DNA of 64,000 bases from Micrococcus porci (lineage in GTDB: Bacteria; Actinomycetota; Actinomycetes; Actinomycetales; Micrococcaceae), in assembly GCF_020097155.1 (NCBI RefSeq), contig NZ_CP083691.1, forward strand, positions 558,001 through 622,000. The letters run 5' to 3'. Under the pieces are notes generated by a model, which saw only the letters and a list, made by a program, of their open reading frames with translations, was not told the origin of the DNA and made no database searches. Of the stretch, positions 49,241 through 58,082 are shown one piece after another. Position 1 is the first letter of the stretch. Every line of letters starts with the position of its first letter. The position numbers and the translations under genes were made by a program.

Positions 49241-49795
49241 TCAGAGGTGGCGGCCCGCCAGCCGCGTGAGGCTCGACTGGATGCCACGCCCGTTGTCCGC
49301 CGGCACCCGCAGCAGCTCGTATGCGCGGCGCACGGCCGGCCGGGCCCACGAGTAGTCGAAGGTCTCGGTGACCTCGGTGGTGCCGTCCCCGTTGTCCTGG
49401 AAAGCCCAGCGCCACCGGTGTCCGCCCGGGTGGGCCCACTCCACGAGCTCGTCCTCGTCGACGGCGGTGGCGGTCAGCGTCATCGTGTACGGCACCCCGT
49501 ACTTCCGCATGGCCACACGGAACCGGTCGCCCACGGCCAGCCTGTGCGGCCCACTCACCTTCGGCCGCACGGTCCCGGACCCGTCCGCCTCGTGATGGCG
49601 GTGCGGGTCCGCGAGCATCGCCCACAGCTCCTGCGCCGGCGCGGCCACGGTGGCCCGGTAGGACACCTGGTGCTCGCCGGTCTCCACGCGCTCGGGCCAC
49701 GCCGCCTGCGGGGCGGACTGCGGCAGCCCGGACGAGGACGGCGCGGCGGGCTCGGTCTCGGGGGTGGCGGGAGAGGGGGTCGGCTCGGTGCTCAT
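49241..49795 (-). CDS. SRPBCC-family protein
   Basis: This 184-residue protein has a disordered Pro/Glu-rich N-terminus (about 45 residues) and an SRPBCC/START-like domain: HQVSYRATVAAPAQELWAMLADP, then FRVAMRKYGVPYTMTLTATAVDE, then GGHRWRWAFQDNGDGTTEVTETFDY. Such folds bind hydrophobic ligands. Related proteins are called polyketide cyclase/dehydrase, without proof of activity. TAGACT just before ATG 49795 indicates a leaderless message. Confidence 0.84.
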   Translation of the reverse strand: MSTEPTPSPATPETEPAAPSSSGLPQSAPQAAWPERVETGEHQVSYRATVAAPAQELWAMLADPHRHHEADGSGTVRPKVSGPHRLAVGDRFRVAMRKYGVPYTMTLTATAVDEDELVEWAHPGGHRWRWAFQDNGDGTTEVTETFDYSWARPAVRRAYELLRVPADNGRGIQSSLTRLAGRHL

Positions 49796-49906
49796 GCCGC
49801 CCAGTCTAAGAACTGCCGCGAACACCGGAAGCGGAGGCGACGGCACCCCTCGGCGGGACACCACAGGACTCTTGCCGGGGGCCCGCCCCGGGCCTAGGGT
49901 CAGGTC

Positions 49907-50320
49907 ATGGGCGCATGGGGCAGAAACGTCTTCCAGAACGACACGGCGTTGGACATCGTGGACGAGGTCCTCGACGGCACCTTCGACCTGGACGAGTTCC
50001 GCAGGAACTTCCGTCGCGACGAGGACGAGGGCTACCTGACCGCGAGTCAGGGCGCGGCACTCCTCGCCCTCGGGGCGCTCGTGCGGATCGCCCGCAACGA
50101 GGACCACGCCGACCTCGAGGCCCTGCTCGAGCACGCGGAGACGGACGAGGTGGACCTGACCGCCTTCATCGACCAGTTCTCGGACGAGGACATCGAGACC
50201 CTGCGCGAGCTGATCGGCGTGGTCATCCGCGAGCCCTCCTGCTCCGAGCTCTACCAGCTCTGGGAGGAGTCCGGCGAGCTCGAGCAGTGGCTCGAGTACT
50301 CCCGCGAATGTCTGCCCTGA
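49907..50320 (+). CDS. DUF4259-like protein
   Basis: This 137-residue protein begins MGAWGRNVFQNDTALDIVDE, the typical start of DUF4259 (MGxWGxxxFxND). It has acidic helices throughout and C-terminal ELYQLWEESGE. The family's function is unknown. TAGGGT at 49895-49900, six nt before ATG 49907, gives a leaderless transcript. It is convergent with copA. Confidence 0.82.
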   Translation: MGAWGRNVFQNDTALDIVDEVLDGTFDLDEFRRNFRRDEDEGYLTASQGAALLALGALVRIARNEDHADLEALLEHAETDEVDLTAFIDQFSDEDIETLRELIGVVIREPSCSELYQLWEESGELEQWLEYSRECLP

Positions 50321-50371
50321 CCGGCCAGCCGGGCCGGGGTGGACCCGGCCGGCGCTCGGCCCCGCCCCGGC

Positions 50372-52867
50372 TCACCGCGCGTAGCGGGTGAGCCGCAGCG
50401 AGTTCAGCACCACGAGCACGCTCGAGGCCGCCATCGCGCCGCCGGCGATCATCGGGTTGAGCAGGCCCAGGGCCGCGACCGGGATGCCGAGCACGTTGTA
50501 GAGGAACGCCCAGAACAGGTTCATCCGGATGATCCCCAGGGTGCGGCGGCTCAGGTCGAGCGCCTGGACCACCTGGTGCAGGTCATCGCCCATCACGGTG
50601 ATCTGCGCGGCCTCGCGGGCCACGTCCGTCCCCGAACCCATGGCGATGCCCATGTCCGCCGCGGCGAGCGCCGGGGCGTCGTTGACGCCGTCGCCCACCA
50701 TGGCCACCACGCGACCCTCAGACTGGAGCCGGCGGACCACGTCCACCTTGTCCTCGGGGCGCACGCCGGCCACCACGTCCTCGGCCGGGATCCCGACGGC
50801 GTCCGCCACCTGGGTGGCGACGGCGGCGTTGTCGCCGGTCACCAGCAGCGGGCGCAGGCCGAGCTCCTTGAGCCGGGCGATCGCGTCGGCGGAGGTGTCC
50901 TTCACGGTGTCCCGGACGGACAGGACGCCCGCCACGCGGCCGCCGACCGCGACCCACACGGCCGTGGCGCCAGCCTGCTCCGCGGCCTCGAACGCGGCCC
51001 GGTGCTCGGCGGGGATGCCGCCGTCGAGGGCGGTCTCGAGGACGGAGCCGCGGCCGACGGCCACGCGGACCGGGGCCGGGCCGGCGGCGCCGTGCGCGCC
51101 GGAGGCGAGGGCGCCGTCGTCGTGGGGGAGGGCGACCAGCCCGGACACGCCGCCGCCGGCCGTGGAGGCGAAGTCCGCCACGTCGGGCACGGTCAGGCCG
51201 CGCTCCTCGGCGCCGGTCACGATCGCGCGGGCAATCGGGTGCTCGGACCCGCGCTCGACGGCGGCCGCCAGGGTCAGCAGGAGGTCGGTGGCCCGGTCCG
51301 GCGCCGTTTCGGCCACGAAAGCGCTCCGGGGAGCGTCCGTTTCGGCCACGGAAGCGCTCCGGGAGGCGCCCGTGTCGGTGACGAAGGCGGGGTCGAGGAC
51401 GAGCACGTCCGCCAGCGCCATGCGGCCTTCGGTCACGGTGCCGGTCTTGTCCAGCACGATCGTGTCCACGGTGCGCGAGTCCTCGAGCACCTCGGGGCCG
51501 CGGATGAGGATGCCCAGCTGCGAGGCGCGGCCGGTGCCGGCCAGGAGGCCGACCGGGGTCGCCAGGCCGAGGGCGCACGGGCACGCGATCACGAGCACGG
51601 CCACGCCGGCGCGCAGCGCGGACGGCAGGTCGCCGGTCACGAGCATCCACACCGCGAAGGTCAGCACGGCCAGCCCCAGGACCACCGGCACGAACACCGC
51701 GGAGATCCGGTCCGCCAGGCGGGCGACGCGCGCCTTGCCGGTCTGCGCGTCCGCCACGAGGCGGCCCATCTGGGCGAGCGTGGTGTCCGCGCCCACCCGG
51801 GTGGCGCGGGCGACCAGCCGGCCGGAGGTGTTCAGGGTGGCCCCGGTGACGGCGTCTCCGGGGCCGACCTCCACGGGCACGGACTCGCCCGTGAGCAGGG
51901 AGGCGTCCACGGCGGAGGTGCCCTCGAGCACCTCGGCGTCCGTGGGCACCTTCTCGCCGGGGCGGATCAGCACGACGTCGCCCGGCGCGAGGGACTCGGC
52001 GGGCACCGTGCGCTCGTCGTGGGTCTCGGGGTCGTAGAGGGTGGCCTGGGCCGCGCCCAGGTCCAGGAGGGCCCGCAGTGCGGCGCCGGCCTCACGCTTG
52101 GCGCGGGCCTCGAGCCAGCGGCCCAGCAGCAGGAACGTGGTGATGACCGCGGCCGCCTCGAAGTACAGGCTGTGGTGGGCCATCTCCGCCATGGTCCCGC
52201 CCACGTGGGCGGTCATGTCCGGCGCCAGGATCAGCTCCACGGCCGAGAAGGAGAAGGAGACGAGCACGCCCAGGGACACGAGGGTGTCCATCGTGGACGA
52301 GCCGTGCCGGGCCGCGCGGAACGCCGCCGAGTGGAACGGCCACGCCGCCCACAGCGCCACGGGCGCCGCCAGGGCGAACGCGACCCAGCCCCAGTGCGGG
52401 AACTGCAGCGCCGGGACCATGGAGATCAGCACGAGCGGCACCGTCAGCACCGCCGCGCCGATCAGGCGCGGCTTCAGCACGTCCTCACCCGGACCGTGGG
52501 CCATGTGGTCGTGGTGGTCCACGCCGTCATGGTCCGCGGCGTGCTCCTCGCCGTGGCCCTCGCCGTGCTCGGAGGTGTGCGCGTGCCCGGCGTGCCCGGC
52601 CGGCGGGGCGGGACGGCGCACGGTGGCGCCGTACCCGGCCTTCTCGACGGCGGCCACGAGCTCCTCGTCCGACACGTCGGCGGGCGCGGTGACGGTGGCC
52701 TGCTCGAGCGGCAGGTTCACGGACGCCGTGACGCCCTCGAGCTTGCCCAGCTTGCGCTCGACGCGGCCCACGCACGAGGCGCAGGTCATGCCGGTGACGT
52801 CCAGGTCGACGCGGCGGGTGGTCTCGGACTGCGGGCCGGCCGGTGCGGAGGAGGCGGGGTGGGTCAT
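50372..52867 (-). CDS. copA: Copper-exporting P1B-type ATPase
   Basis: This 831-residue pump has an N-terminal heavy-metal domain GMTCASC (residues 25-90) and a His/Asp/Glu-rich linker (about 93-128, repeated His pairs). Eight membrane helices follow with the metal site IACPCALG, the phosphorylation loop DKTGTVTEG and the hinge GDGVNDAPAL. It exports Cu(I) from the cytoplasm, being loaded by the CopZ-like chaperone upstream. A 33-bp REP-like element has been duplicated in frame in the nucleotide-binding domain (SVAETDAPRSAFVAETAPD). The catalytic residues are intact, so the insertion is probably tolerated. It follows copZ by 5 nt. Confidence 0.94.
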   Translation of the reverse strand: MTHPASSAPAGPQSETTRRVDLDVTGMTCASCVGRVERKLGKLEGVTASVNLPLEQATVTAPADVSDEELVAAVEKAGYGATVRRPAPPAGHAGHAHTSEHGEGHGEEHAADHDGVDHHDHMAHGPGEDVLKPRLIGAAVLTVPLVLISMVPALQFPHWGWVAFALAAPVALWAAWPFHSAAFRAARHGSSTMDTLVSLGVLVSFSFSAVELILAPDMTAHVGGTMAEMAHHSLYFEAAAVITTFLLLGRWLEARAKREAGAALRALLDLGAAQATLYDPETHDERTVPAESLAPGDVVLIRPGEKVPTDAEVLEGTSAVDASLLTGESVPVEVGPGDAVTGATLNTSGRLVARATRVGADTTLAQMGRLVADAQTGKARVARLADRISAVFVPVVLGLAVLTFAVWMLVTGDLPSALRAGVAVLVIACPCALGLATPVGLLAGTGRASQLGILIRGPEVLEDSRTVDTIVLDKTGTVTEGRMALADVLVLDPAFVTDTGASRSASVAETDAPRSAFVAETAPDRATDLLLTLAAAVERGSEHPIARAIVTGAEERGLTVPDVADFASTAGGGVSGLVALPHDDGALASGAHGAAGPAPVRVAVGRGSVLETALDGGIPAEHRAAFEAAEQAGATAVWVAVGGRVAGVLSVRDTVKDTSADAIARLKELGLRPLLVTGDNAAVATQVADAVGIPAEDVVAGVRPEDKVDVVRRLQSEGRVVAMVGDGVNDAPALAAADMGIAMGSGTDVAREAAQITVMGDDLHQVVQALDLSRRTLGIIRMNLFWAFLYNVLGIPVAALGLLNPMIAGGAMAASSVLVVLNSLRLTRYAR
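51306..51370. repeat. REP-like 33-bp tandem repeat inside copA
   Basis: GTTTCGGCCACGAAAGCGCT (51306) and GTTTCGGCCACGGAAGCGCT (51339) lie 33 bp, or 11 codons, apart, so the reading frame is kept. The unit resembles the intergenic repeats at 32823/32856. Confidence 0.85.
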
Positions 52868-52872
52868 GGGGC

Positions 52873-53091
52873 TCAGCCCTCCACCAGCGTGTAGCCGGCC
52901 TCCTCGACGGCGGCGCGCGCGGCGGCGGGGCCGAGGGGGCCCTCGGAGGTGACGGTGGCGGTGGACACGCCCCCGGCGTTCAGGTCCACGTCCACGGCGG
53001 AGACGCCGGCGATCTCACCGAGCTCCTCTCGGACGGAGGCGACGCAGTGGCCGCAGGTCATGCCGGTGATCTTCAGGTCGGTGGTGGTCAT
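52873..53091 (-). CDS. copZ: CopZ-like copper chaperone
   Basis: This 72-residue heavy-metal-associated domain has the Cu(I) site GMTCGHC and the ferredoxin-like fold ending AVEEAGYTLVEG. It should ferry copper to the CopA N-terminal domain. It is the middle gene of csoR-copZ-copA, with ATG 53091 chosen by domain boundary. Confidence 0.92.
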   Translation of the reverse strand: MTTTDLKITGMTCGHCVASVREELGEIAGVSAVDVDLNAGGVSTATVTSEGPLGPAAARAAVEEAGYTLVEG

Positions 53092-53132
53092 CTCATGCTC
53101 CTCGTGCGGTGGTGGGTGGGCGACGGCGCCGG

Positions 53133-53447
53133 TCAGCGCAGCAGGCGGCCGAGGGCGGCCGTCGCCTCGGCGACCTTCTCGTCGATGAGCTCGGTGCGGC
53201 CTTCTGCCTCGGCCTGCACCGCGGCCTCCGCCACGCAGTGCCGCAGGTGGTCCTCCACCAGGCCCAGGCTCACAGCATGCAAAGCCTTGGTGGCGGCGGC
53301 CACCTGGGTGAGGACGTCGATGCAGTAGACGTCCTCCTCCACCATGCGGTGGATGCCGCGGACCTGGCCCTCGATGCGCTTGAGGCGCTTGAGGTACGCC
53401 TCGCGCTGGGGGGAGTAGCCGGGCCCGGCGTGCCGATCGTGCTCCAT
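53133..53447 (-). CDS. csoR: Copper-sensing repressor CsoR
   Basis: This 104-residue CsoR-family repressor has the copper ligands Cys in DVYCIDVL and His/Cys in HLRHCV (HxxxC with His four before Cys: EDHLRHC). These are the residues lacking in the persulfide paralog at 18384. DNA-contact helix YLKRLKRIEGQVRGIHRM. Cu(I) binding should release it from the operator at 53459. ATG 53447 fits a leaderless start; the upstream frame would cross the operator. It is first in the csoR-copZ-copA operon. Confidence 0.92.
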   Translation of the reverse strand: MEHDRHAGPGYSPQREAYLKRLKRIEGQVRGIHRMVEEDVYCIDVLTQVAAATKALHAVSLGLVEDHLRHCVAEAAVQAEAEGRTELIDEKVAEATAALGRLLR

Positions 53448-53458
53448 GCCTCGAAGAT

Positions 53459-53475
53459 ATACCCCTAGGGGGTAT
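53459..53475 (-). promoter_or_regulatory. CsoR operator of the copper operon
   Basis: ATACCCCTAGGGGGTAT (53459-53475) overlaps the likely -10 (TATATC or TATCTT, minus strand), 12 nt before the CsoR ATG. Occupied by apo-CsoR it would block the promoter of the whole operon. Confidence 0.82.
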
Positions 53476-53527
53476 CCCGCAAGGAGAGCTCCCCCCACGG
53501 GGGAGAGGCTCCCCCAGGGGAGCGGGC

Positions 53528-54286
53528 TCAGGCGGCCGGGTCCGCCGCCCCGCCCTGCTCCTCACCCTCGAGGGCGGTCAGCTCGGCGATCAGGCCGCGG
53601 ACCTGCAGGTCCAGGGCGTCGCGGACCCCGCGGACCTGCTCCAGGGCCAGGCCGCGGATCGAGGGCACGGACCAGTGCTGGACCTCCACGCCCGCGGGGA
53701 CGTCCAGGAGGTCCTCCTCGGCGCCGTCGAACAGCACCACCAGCTGGGCCGCCTGCAGGATGTCCCGATCCACGCCCTTGGGGAACGCGTGGTGCAGGGG
53801 CAGGCCGATCTCGTTCATCACGTCCAGCGCCATCGGCAGCACGCTCCCCGCCGGGGAGGTGCCCGCCGAGCGGGAGGCCACCGTGCCGCCCGAGCGGTTC
53901 TCGAGCAGCGCGGCGGCCATCTGGGAGCGACCGGCGTTGCCGTGGCAGACGAAGAGCACGCGCGGGTGCCGGGACTCCACGGAGCCCTGCGCGATGGCGC
54001 GGGCGCGCAGCCGGGCGGCGGCGTAGTTGGCCGCGGTGACGGGCAGCATCTCCGGGTGGCGGGTGGTGCGGGCCAGGCGCGCGTAGGAGTCCTCCAGCAG
54101 GGCCCGGGCCATGGCCACGTCCCCGACCTCCGGGTAGCGGGCGTGCAGATGCTCCGCCTCGCGGTCCAGGACGTGGGAGGCCATCCCCTCGGGGGCCGGC
54201 GCCACCACGGGCAGCGCGCCCGTGGGGTCCAGGGGGACGTCCGCGGCGGGGAGGTCGGCGGCGGGGTCGGAGGGATGCGGGGCCAC
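53528..54286 (-). CDS. Low-molecular-weight phosphatase/arsenate reductase with three-helix N-domain
   Basis: This 252-residue protein has an N-terminal helical domain (about 30-105, HLHARYPEVGDVAMARALLEDSYARL, here split as HARYPEVGDVAMARALLEDSYA). An LMW-PTP/ArsC domain follows with P-loop VLFVCHGNAGRSQMAAALL, active Cys, and an acid in the C-terminal part (HWSVPSI instead of the usual DPxxxP). The N-domain resembles the three-helix unit of actinobacterial arsenate-mycothiol transferases. It could reduce arsenate or dephosphorylate tyrosine. The GTG at 54286 has GAAGGAG upstream. It lies near, but is transcribed separately from, the copper operon. Confidence 0.8.
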   Translation of the reverse strand: MAPHPSDPAADLPAADVPLDPTGALPVVAPAPEGMASHVLDREAEHLHARYPEVGDVAMARALLEDSYARLARTTRHPEMLPVTAANYAAARLRARAIAQGSVESRHPRVLFVCHGNAGRSQMAAALLENRSGGTVASRSAGTSPAGSVLPMALDVMNEIGLPLHHAFPKGVDRDILQAAQLVVLFDGAEEDLLDVPAGVEVQHWSVPSIRGLALEQVRGVRDALDLQVRGLIAELTALEGEEQGGAADPAA

Positions 54287-54410
54287 GCCTGCTCCTTCGG
54301 CTCGGGGGCGCGGGGGCCGCGCCGGGTCTGACAACGGTAACGGCCGCGGCGTCCGCCTGCGCGCGACGCCACGGGCACGACGGCATGGGCACGTGAGCCA
54401 GAATGGGGGC

Positions 54411-55664
54411 ATGCCCCCCGTCCCGTCCGTCGCCGTCGCGGCGCTCGCCGCCCGCGCCCTCTCCCCGTCCGGGTCGGCCGCCGGGCGCGTGCCGGCGTTC
54501 GCCCGCGCCGTCGTGTGGGCGCGTGAGGACACCGTGCGGGTCGGCGTCGGCGGGCACACGGTCCTGCTCGACGGCCCCGACCGCCTGCGGCGGCTCTCCG
54601 CGCTCTGGCGCGCCGCCGTCGCCGCCCGCCCGGAGCCGGCCTCCCCCGCGCTGGCCTGGGTGTCCTCCGCGTTCGACGACGCCTCGCCCGTCCCCTCCGT
54701 GCTGCGCGTGCCCGCCCGCGTGCTCCAGGCCGGCCCCGACGGCGTCGTCGAGGTGCCGGTGGCCATGCCGCGGGAGGCGCTCGCGGCCGCGGTGGCCGCC
54801 TGCCCGGGGGCGCGCCTGACGGAGGCCGGCGAGGTCCCCCTCCCCGCCGACGACCCCGCCCTGGCCTGGGACGACGCCGGGTACGCGGCCGGCGTCGAGG
54901 AGGTCGTCGCGCGGATGGAGGCCTCGGCGGGCGCCCTGAGCAAGGTGGTGGTGAGCCGCACGGAGACCGTGCCGGCGGGCGAGGACAGGCTGTGGGCCGC
55001 CGTCGACGCCCTGCGCGCGGAGTATCCGCAGACGTGGACCTTCGCGGTCGGCGGGCTCGTGGGCGCCACCCCGGAGATGCTCGCCACCCGGCGGGACGGG
55101 GTGGTCGCCTCACGCGTGCTGGCCGGCTCCCTCCCCCGCGGCGTGGACGAGGGCGACGACGCCCGGCTGCGCGCCCGGCTGGCCGCCGACCCGCGTCTGC
55201 TCCGCGAGCACCACTGGGCGGCACGGTCCGTGCTCGACGCGCTGGCGCCCGTCGTGGAGCTGGAGGACGCGCATCCGGCGCCGTTCGTGCTGACCCTGCC
55301 CAACGTGCACCACCTGGCCACGGACGTGCGCGGGCGACTGCGCCCGGGAGAGGGGGCCGTCCTGGACGTGGTGGCGGCGCTGCACCCCACGGCGGCCGTC
55401 GGCGGCACCCCCACCGCGGAGGCCCTGGAGGTGATCCGCGCGGTGGAGCCGGTGGACCGGGGCCGCTACGCGGGGCCGGTGGGCTGGCTGGACCAGGACG
55501 GCGACGGCGAGATCGCCCTGGCCCTGCGGTGCGGCCAGCAGGTGCCCGGCGGCGTCCGGCTGCAGGCGGGCGGCGGGATCGTCCCCGGGGCCGCGGCCGA
55601 GGAGGAGGTCGTCGAGGTGGGGGTCAAGCTCCTGCCCATGCGCCGGGCCCTCGGCGTCGCCTGA
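54411..55664 (+). CDS. menF: Isochorismate synthase (MenF/EntC family)
   Basis: This 417-residue chorismate-binding enzyme has the family segments LSKVVVSRTETV, FAVGGLVGATPEML, LAGSLPRG, TLPNVHHLATDVRG, HPTAAVGGTP and GRYAGPVGWLDQDGDGE. These supply the Mg ligands and chorismate site. It converts chorismate to isochorismate for menaquinone, the main quinone of this lineage; no siderophore genes are nearby. CAGAAT at 54399-54404 precedes ATG 54411. A strong terminator follows. Confidence 0.9.
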   Translation: MPPVPSVAVAALAARALSPSGSAAGRVPAFARAVVWAREDTVRVGVGGHTVLLDGPDRLRRLSALWRAAVAARPEPASPALAWVSSAFDDASPVPSVLRVPARVLQAGPDGVVEVPVAMPREALAAAVAACPGARLTEAGEVPLPADDPALAWDDAGYAAGVEEVVARMEASAGALSKVVVSRTETVPAGEDRLWAAVDALRAEYPQTWTFAVGGLVGATPEMLATRRDGVVASRVLAGSLPRGVDEGDDARLRARLAADPRLLREHHWAARSVLDALAPVVELEDAHPAPFVLTLPNVHHLATDVRGRLRPGEGAVLDVVAALHPTAAVGGTPTAEALEVIRAVEPVDRGRYAGPVGWLDQDGDGEIALALRCGQQVPGGVRLQAGGGIVPGAAAEEEVVEVGVKLLPMRRALGVA

Positions 55665-55705
55665 GCGGGGTCGGTGCGGCGGGCGCAACGACCCGGACAT
55701 GCGTC

Positions 55706-55743
55706 GACGGCGGCCGGTCAGTCTGGCTGAACCGGCCGCCGTC
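55706..55743 (+). terminator. Terminator after menF
   Basis: GACGGCGGCCGGT (55706-55718) and ACCGGCCGCCGTC (55731-55743) form a perfect 13-bp stem with a 12-nt loop, between menF and the convergent small gene at 55776; it can serve both. Confidence 0.85.
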
Positions 55744-55775
55744 GGGCGGAGGAGTGCGTGTGGCGCGCGGGGCGC

Positions 55776-56075
55776 TCACGCGGCGTGGCGCGCGTGCGTG
55801 ATGGTCATGTGGGCCGGAGCCGCGGCCATGGCCTCGAGGCGGTTCAGGGCCTCCCGCTCGGTGAGGGCCGGCAGGTAGGTGGTGAGGCGGGCCTCGGCCT
55901 CGAGCTCGGCGGTGACCTCGGCGACGGTGGTGCGCACGTCGGCGGCGGGCACGGAGCCGTCGAATCGACGGATCAGGGTGCCGGCGATGCGCTCGAGGAC
56001 GCGCTGCTGCATGGTGGTGTCGGGGTGGACGGGCATGTGGTGCTGGGTGGTCAGGGTCGCGGTCATGGCGATCAC
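55776..56075 (-). CDS. Small helical protein resembling the phosphatase three-helix domain
   Basis: This 99-residue protein is mainly helical: [54 protein letters not shown] (read as [18 protein letters not shown] and [13 protein letters not shown]). The pattern is like the three-helix domain attached to actinobacterial LMW phosphatases, including the neighbour at 53528, but here it stands alone. GTG 56075 or ATG 56066 may be the start; GAAAGGA favours the GTG. Three pairs of PHO-box-like repeats lie upstream. Function unknown, phosphate-related regulation suspected. Confidence 0.75.
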   Translation of the reverse strand: MIAMTATLTTQHHMPVHPDTTMQQRVLERIAGTLIRRFDGSVPAADVRTTVAEVTAELEAEARLTTYLPALTEREALNRLEAMAAAPAHMTITHARHAA

Positions 56076-56157
56076 CGTGTCCTTTCGGGGCGGGGCCCCT
56101 TCGATGCGTGCGGACGGGGACGTCCGCGGTGCGGTCGGTGGCGTCCGCCCTCCGTAA

Positions 56158-56294
56158 GTGAACGGAAGGTGAACAACTTGTTAACCACTCTAGATGAATT
56201 CTCGGTGAACGCAACCCTGTGGGGGCCGTCGGCGGACGGCCTCGGCCCGGATTCCGCGGATTCATGCGGATCGCCAGGTAAACGGAAGGTGAAC
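56158..56294 (-). promoter_or_regulatory. Three PHO-box-like direct-repeat pairs
   Basis: On the minus strand GTTCACC-type heptamers occur as pairs spaced 11 bp: 56174/56163, 56210/56199 (the second degenerate) and 56294/56283 (GTTTACC). The 14-mer AACGGAAGGTGAAC is repeated exactly at 56161 and 56281. Tandem 11-bp GTTCACC units are the established PhoP box of Streptomyces. The boxes point toward the gene at 55776-56075. The remaining gap 56076-56477 is GC-rich with an unusually AT-rich core (56170-56205) and shows no gene. Confidence 0.65.
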
Positions 56295-56477
56295 TGGTCA
56301 GGGCCCTGGGCATGGCCGTGGGCGGGGCCAGGCCCTGAGCCCGCCCCGGAGCCCGCCCCGGGGCCCGGCCCCGGGCCCCCCGGGGATCTTGCGGGCGGGA
56401 CACGCCGCTTCGGGGTCGGGCGAGGCGGCGTGTCCCGCCCGGAAAGTCCGGAGGTGGGCCCGCTGGACAGGGGTGGG

Positions 56478-57905
56478 ATGATGGAGGGGATGTCTGACTA
56501 CACGCCCCGCCGCCCCGGCTCCAAGCCCACCCCCGCCCGCCAGAAGGACCGCGCCGGCAAGCCCGCGCTCGGCCGCCCGCGACGCGGGATGATCGACGAG
56601 CCCGAGGCCCGGCAGCTCGCCGAGGACCGCGAGCGGATGCACCGCGCCGGCGTCGGGCACCAGCTCTCCGCCCCGCCGCGCCGCGCCGCCGAGGTGGACG
56701 CGGACCGTCCCCAGGTGATGCCCAAGACCGAGGGCTGGCAGCAGCCCATGGGCCCGGACGGGCGCCCGCAGCTGCAGTTCAAGCAGCCGCGCGTCTCCCA
56801 GCCGCCGCAGCACCTGGCGGACATGACACTGGCCGAGCGTCAGGCCAAGGCCAAGGAGATCGGCCTGCCGGCGTTCCGCGCCAAGCAGCTCTCCGTGCAC
56901 TACTTCGAGCACTTCACCACGGACCCGGAGCAGATGACGGACCTGCCCAAGGGCAAGCGCGAGGAGATCGCGGAGGCGTTCTTCCCGCCGCTGCTCACCG
57001 AGGTCCGCCGCCTGACCACGGACCGCGGGGACACCGTGAAGTTCCTCTGGCGGCTGTTCGACGGCGCCCTCGTGGAGTCCGTGCTCATGCGCTACCCGGG
57101 GCGCGTCACCCTGTGCGTGTCCTCCCAGGCCGGCTGCGGCATGAACTGCCCGTTCTGCGCCACCGGCCAGGCAGGTCTGACGCGCAACATGTCCACGGCG
57201 GAGATCGTGGAGCAGATCGTCCGCGCCAACCAGGTGATCGCCGAGGGCGGCCTGGGGGGCACGCGCCGGGACGGCGGGCACGACGCCGACCGCGTCACCA
57301 ACGTGGTGTTCATGGGCATGGGCGAGCCCCTGGCCAACTACAAGCGCGTGATGGCGGCCGTGCACCGCATGGTGGACCCGGCCCCCGAGGGCCTGGGCAT
57401 GTCCGCCCGGCACGTCACCCTCTCCACGGTGGGCCTGGTCCCGGCCATCAAGAAGCTCGCCCAGGAGGGCGTGCCGCTAACGTTCGCGCTGTCCCTCCAC
57501 GCGCCGGACGACGAGCTGCGTGACGAGCTGATCCCCGTGAACGCCCGGTGGAAGGCCGACGAGGCGATCGACGCCGCCTACGAGTACTTCCTGGCCACCG
57601 GCCGGCGCGTCTCCATCGAGTACGCGCTGATCAAGGACATGAACGACCACGCCTGGCGCGCGGACCTGCTGGCCAAGAAGCTCAACGCCCGCGGCAAGGG
57701 CTGGGTCCACGTGAACCCCATTCCGCTGAACCCGACGCCGGGCTCCATCTGGACGGCCTCGGAGAAGGACGTGACGCGGGAGTTCGTGGACCGGCTCAAC
57801 GCGGCCGGCATCCCGGCCACGCTGCGCGACACCCGTGGCAAGGAGATCGACGGCGCCTGCGGCCAGCTCGCCGCCGACGACGAGGACGTCGCGGCCCGGG
57901 CCTGA
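56478..57905 (+). CDS. rlmN: 23S rRNA/tRNA adenine-C2 methyltransferase RlmN
   Basis: This 475-residue radical-SAM enzyme has [12 protein letters not shown] (Cys220, 224, 227, cluster ligands), [21 protein letters not shown], the N-terminal helical domain from about 110, and the C-terminal mechanistic Cys in EIDGACGQL. It methylates A2503 of 23S rRNA and A37 of some tRNAs. The protein has an extra N-terminus of about 100 residues that is basic and Pro-rich, compared with E. coli RlmN. Start is uncertain: ATG 56478, 56481 or 56490 (GGAGGGG lies just before the last). Confidence 0.92.
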   Translation: MMEGMSDYTPRRPGSKPTPARQKDRAGKPALGRPRRGMIDEPEARQLAEDRERMHRAGVGHQLSAPPRRAAEVDADRPQVMPKTEGWQQPMGPDGRPQLQFKQPRVSQPPQHLADMTLAERQAKAKEIGLPAFRAKQLSVHYFEHFTTDPEQMTDLPKGKREEIAEAFFPPLLTEVRRLTTDRGDTVKFLWRLFDGALVESVLMRYPGRVTLCVSSQAGCGMNCPFCATGQAGLTRNMSTAEIVEQIVRANQVIAEGGLGGTRRDGGHDADRVTNVVFMGMGEPLANYKRVMAAVHRMVDPAPEGLGMSARHVTLSTVGLVPAIKKLAQEGVPLTFALSLHAPDDELRDELIPVNARWKADEAIDAAYEYFLATGRRVSIEYALIKDMNDHAWRADLLAKKLNARGKGWVHVNPIPLNPTPGSIWTASEKDVTREFVDRLNAAGIPATLRDTRGKEIDGACGQLAADDEDVAARA

Positions 57906-58006
57906 GCCGGGCCGGCCGGCGTCGGGGTGGAGTGTGCGGAGCACAAGGGGTTCGTGCACTTATTCGCGGACGCCGCCGTGCTCGGCCGATCGGTCACGGG
58001 CAGGGC

Positions 58007-58049
58007 CGAGGCCCTGGGCGACGCCACGCCGACGGCACCCAGGGCCTCG
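58007..58049. terminator. Hairpin between rlmN and the PNPOx-like gene
   Basis: CGAGGCCCTGGG (58007-58018) pairs with CCCAGGGCCTCG (58038-58049), 12 bp with a 19-nt loop. It lies between convergent genes (stops at 57905 and 58083) and can terminate both. Confidence 0.8.
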
Positions 58050-58082
58050 TGAGTCGCCCCCGCGGGGCGGGATGTCGGGCGG

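Noticed and set aside
50339..52894. 851-codon frame opposite copA
   Set aside because: Shadow of copA; all P-type ATPase motifs are on the minus strand.
55758..56477. Extended start for rlmN far upstream in the same frame
   Set aside because: It would run antisense to the small gene at 55776-56075 and through the PHO-box region; RlmN does not need it.
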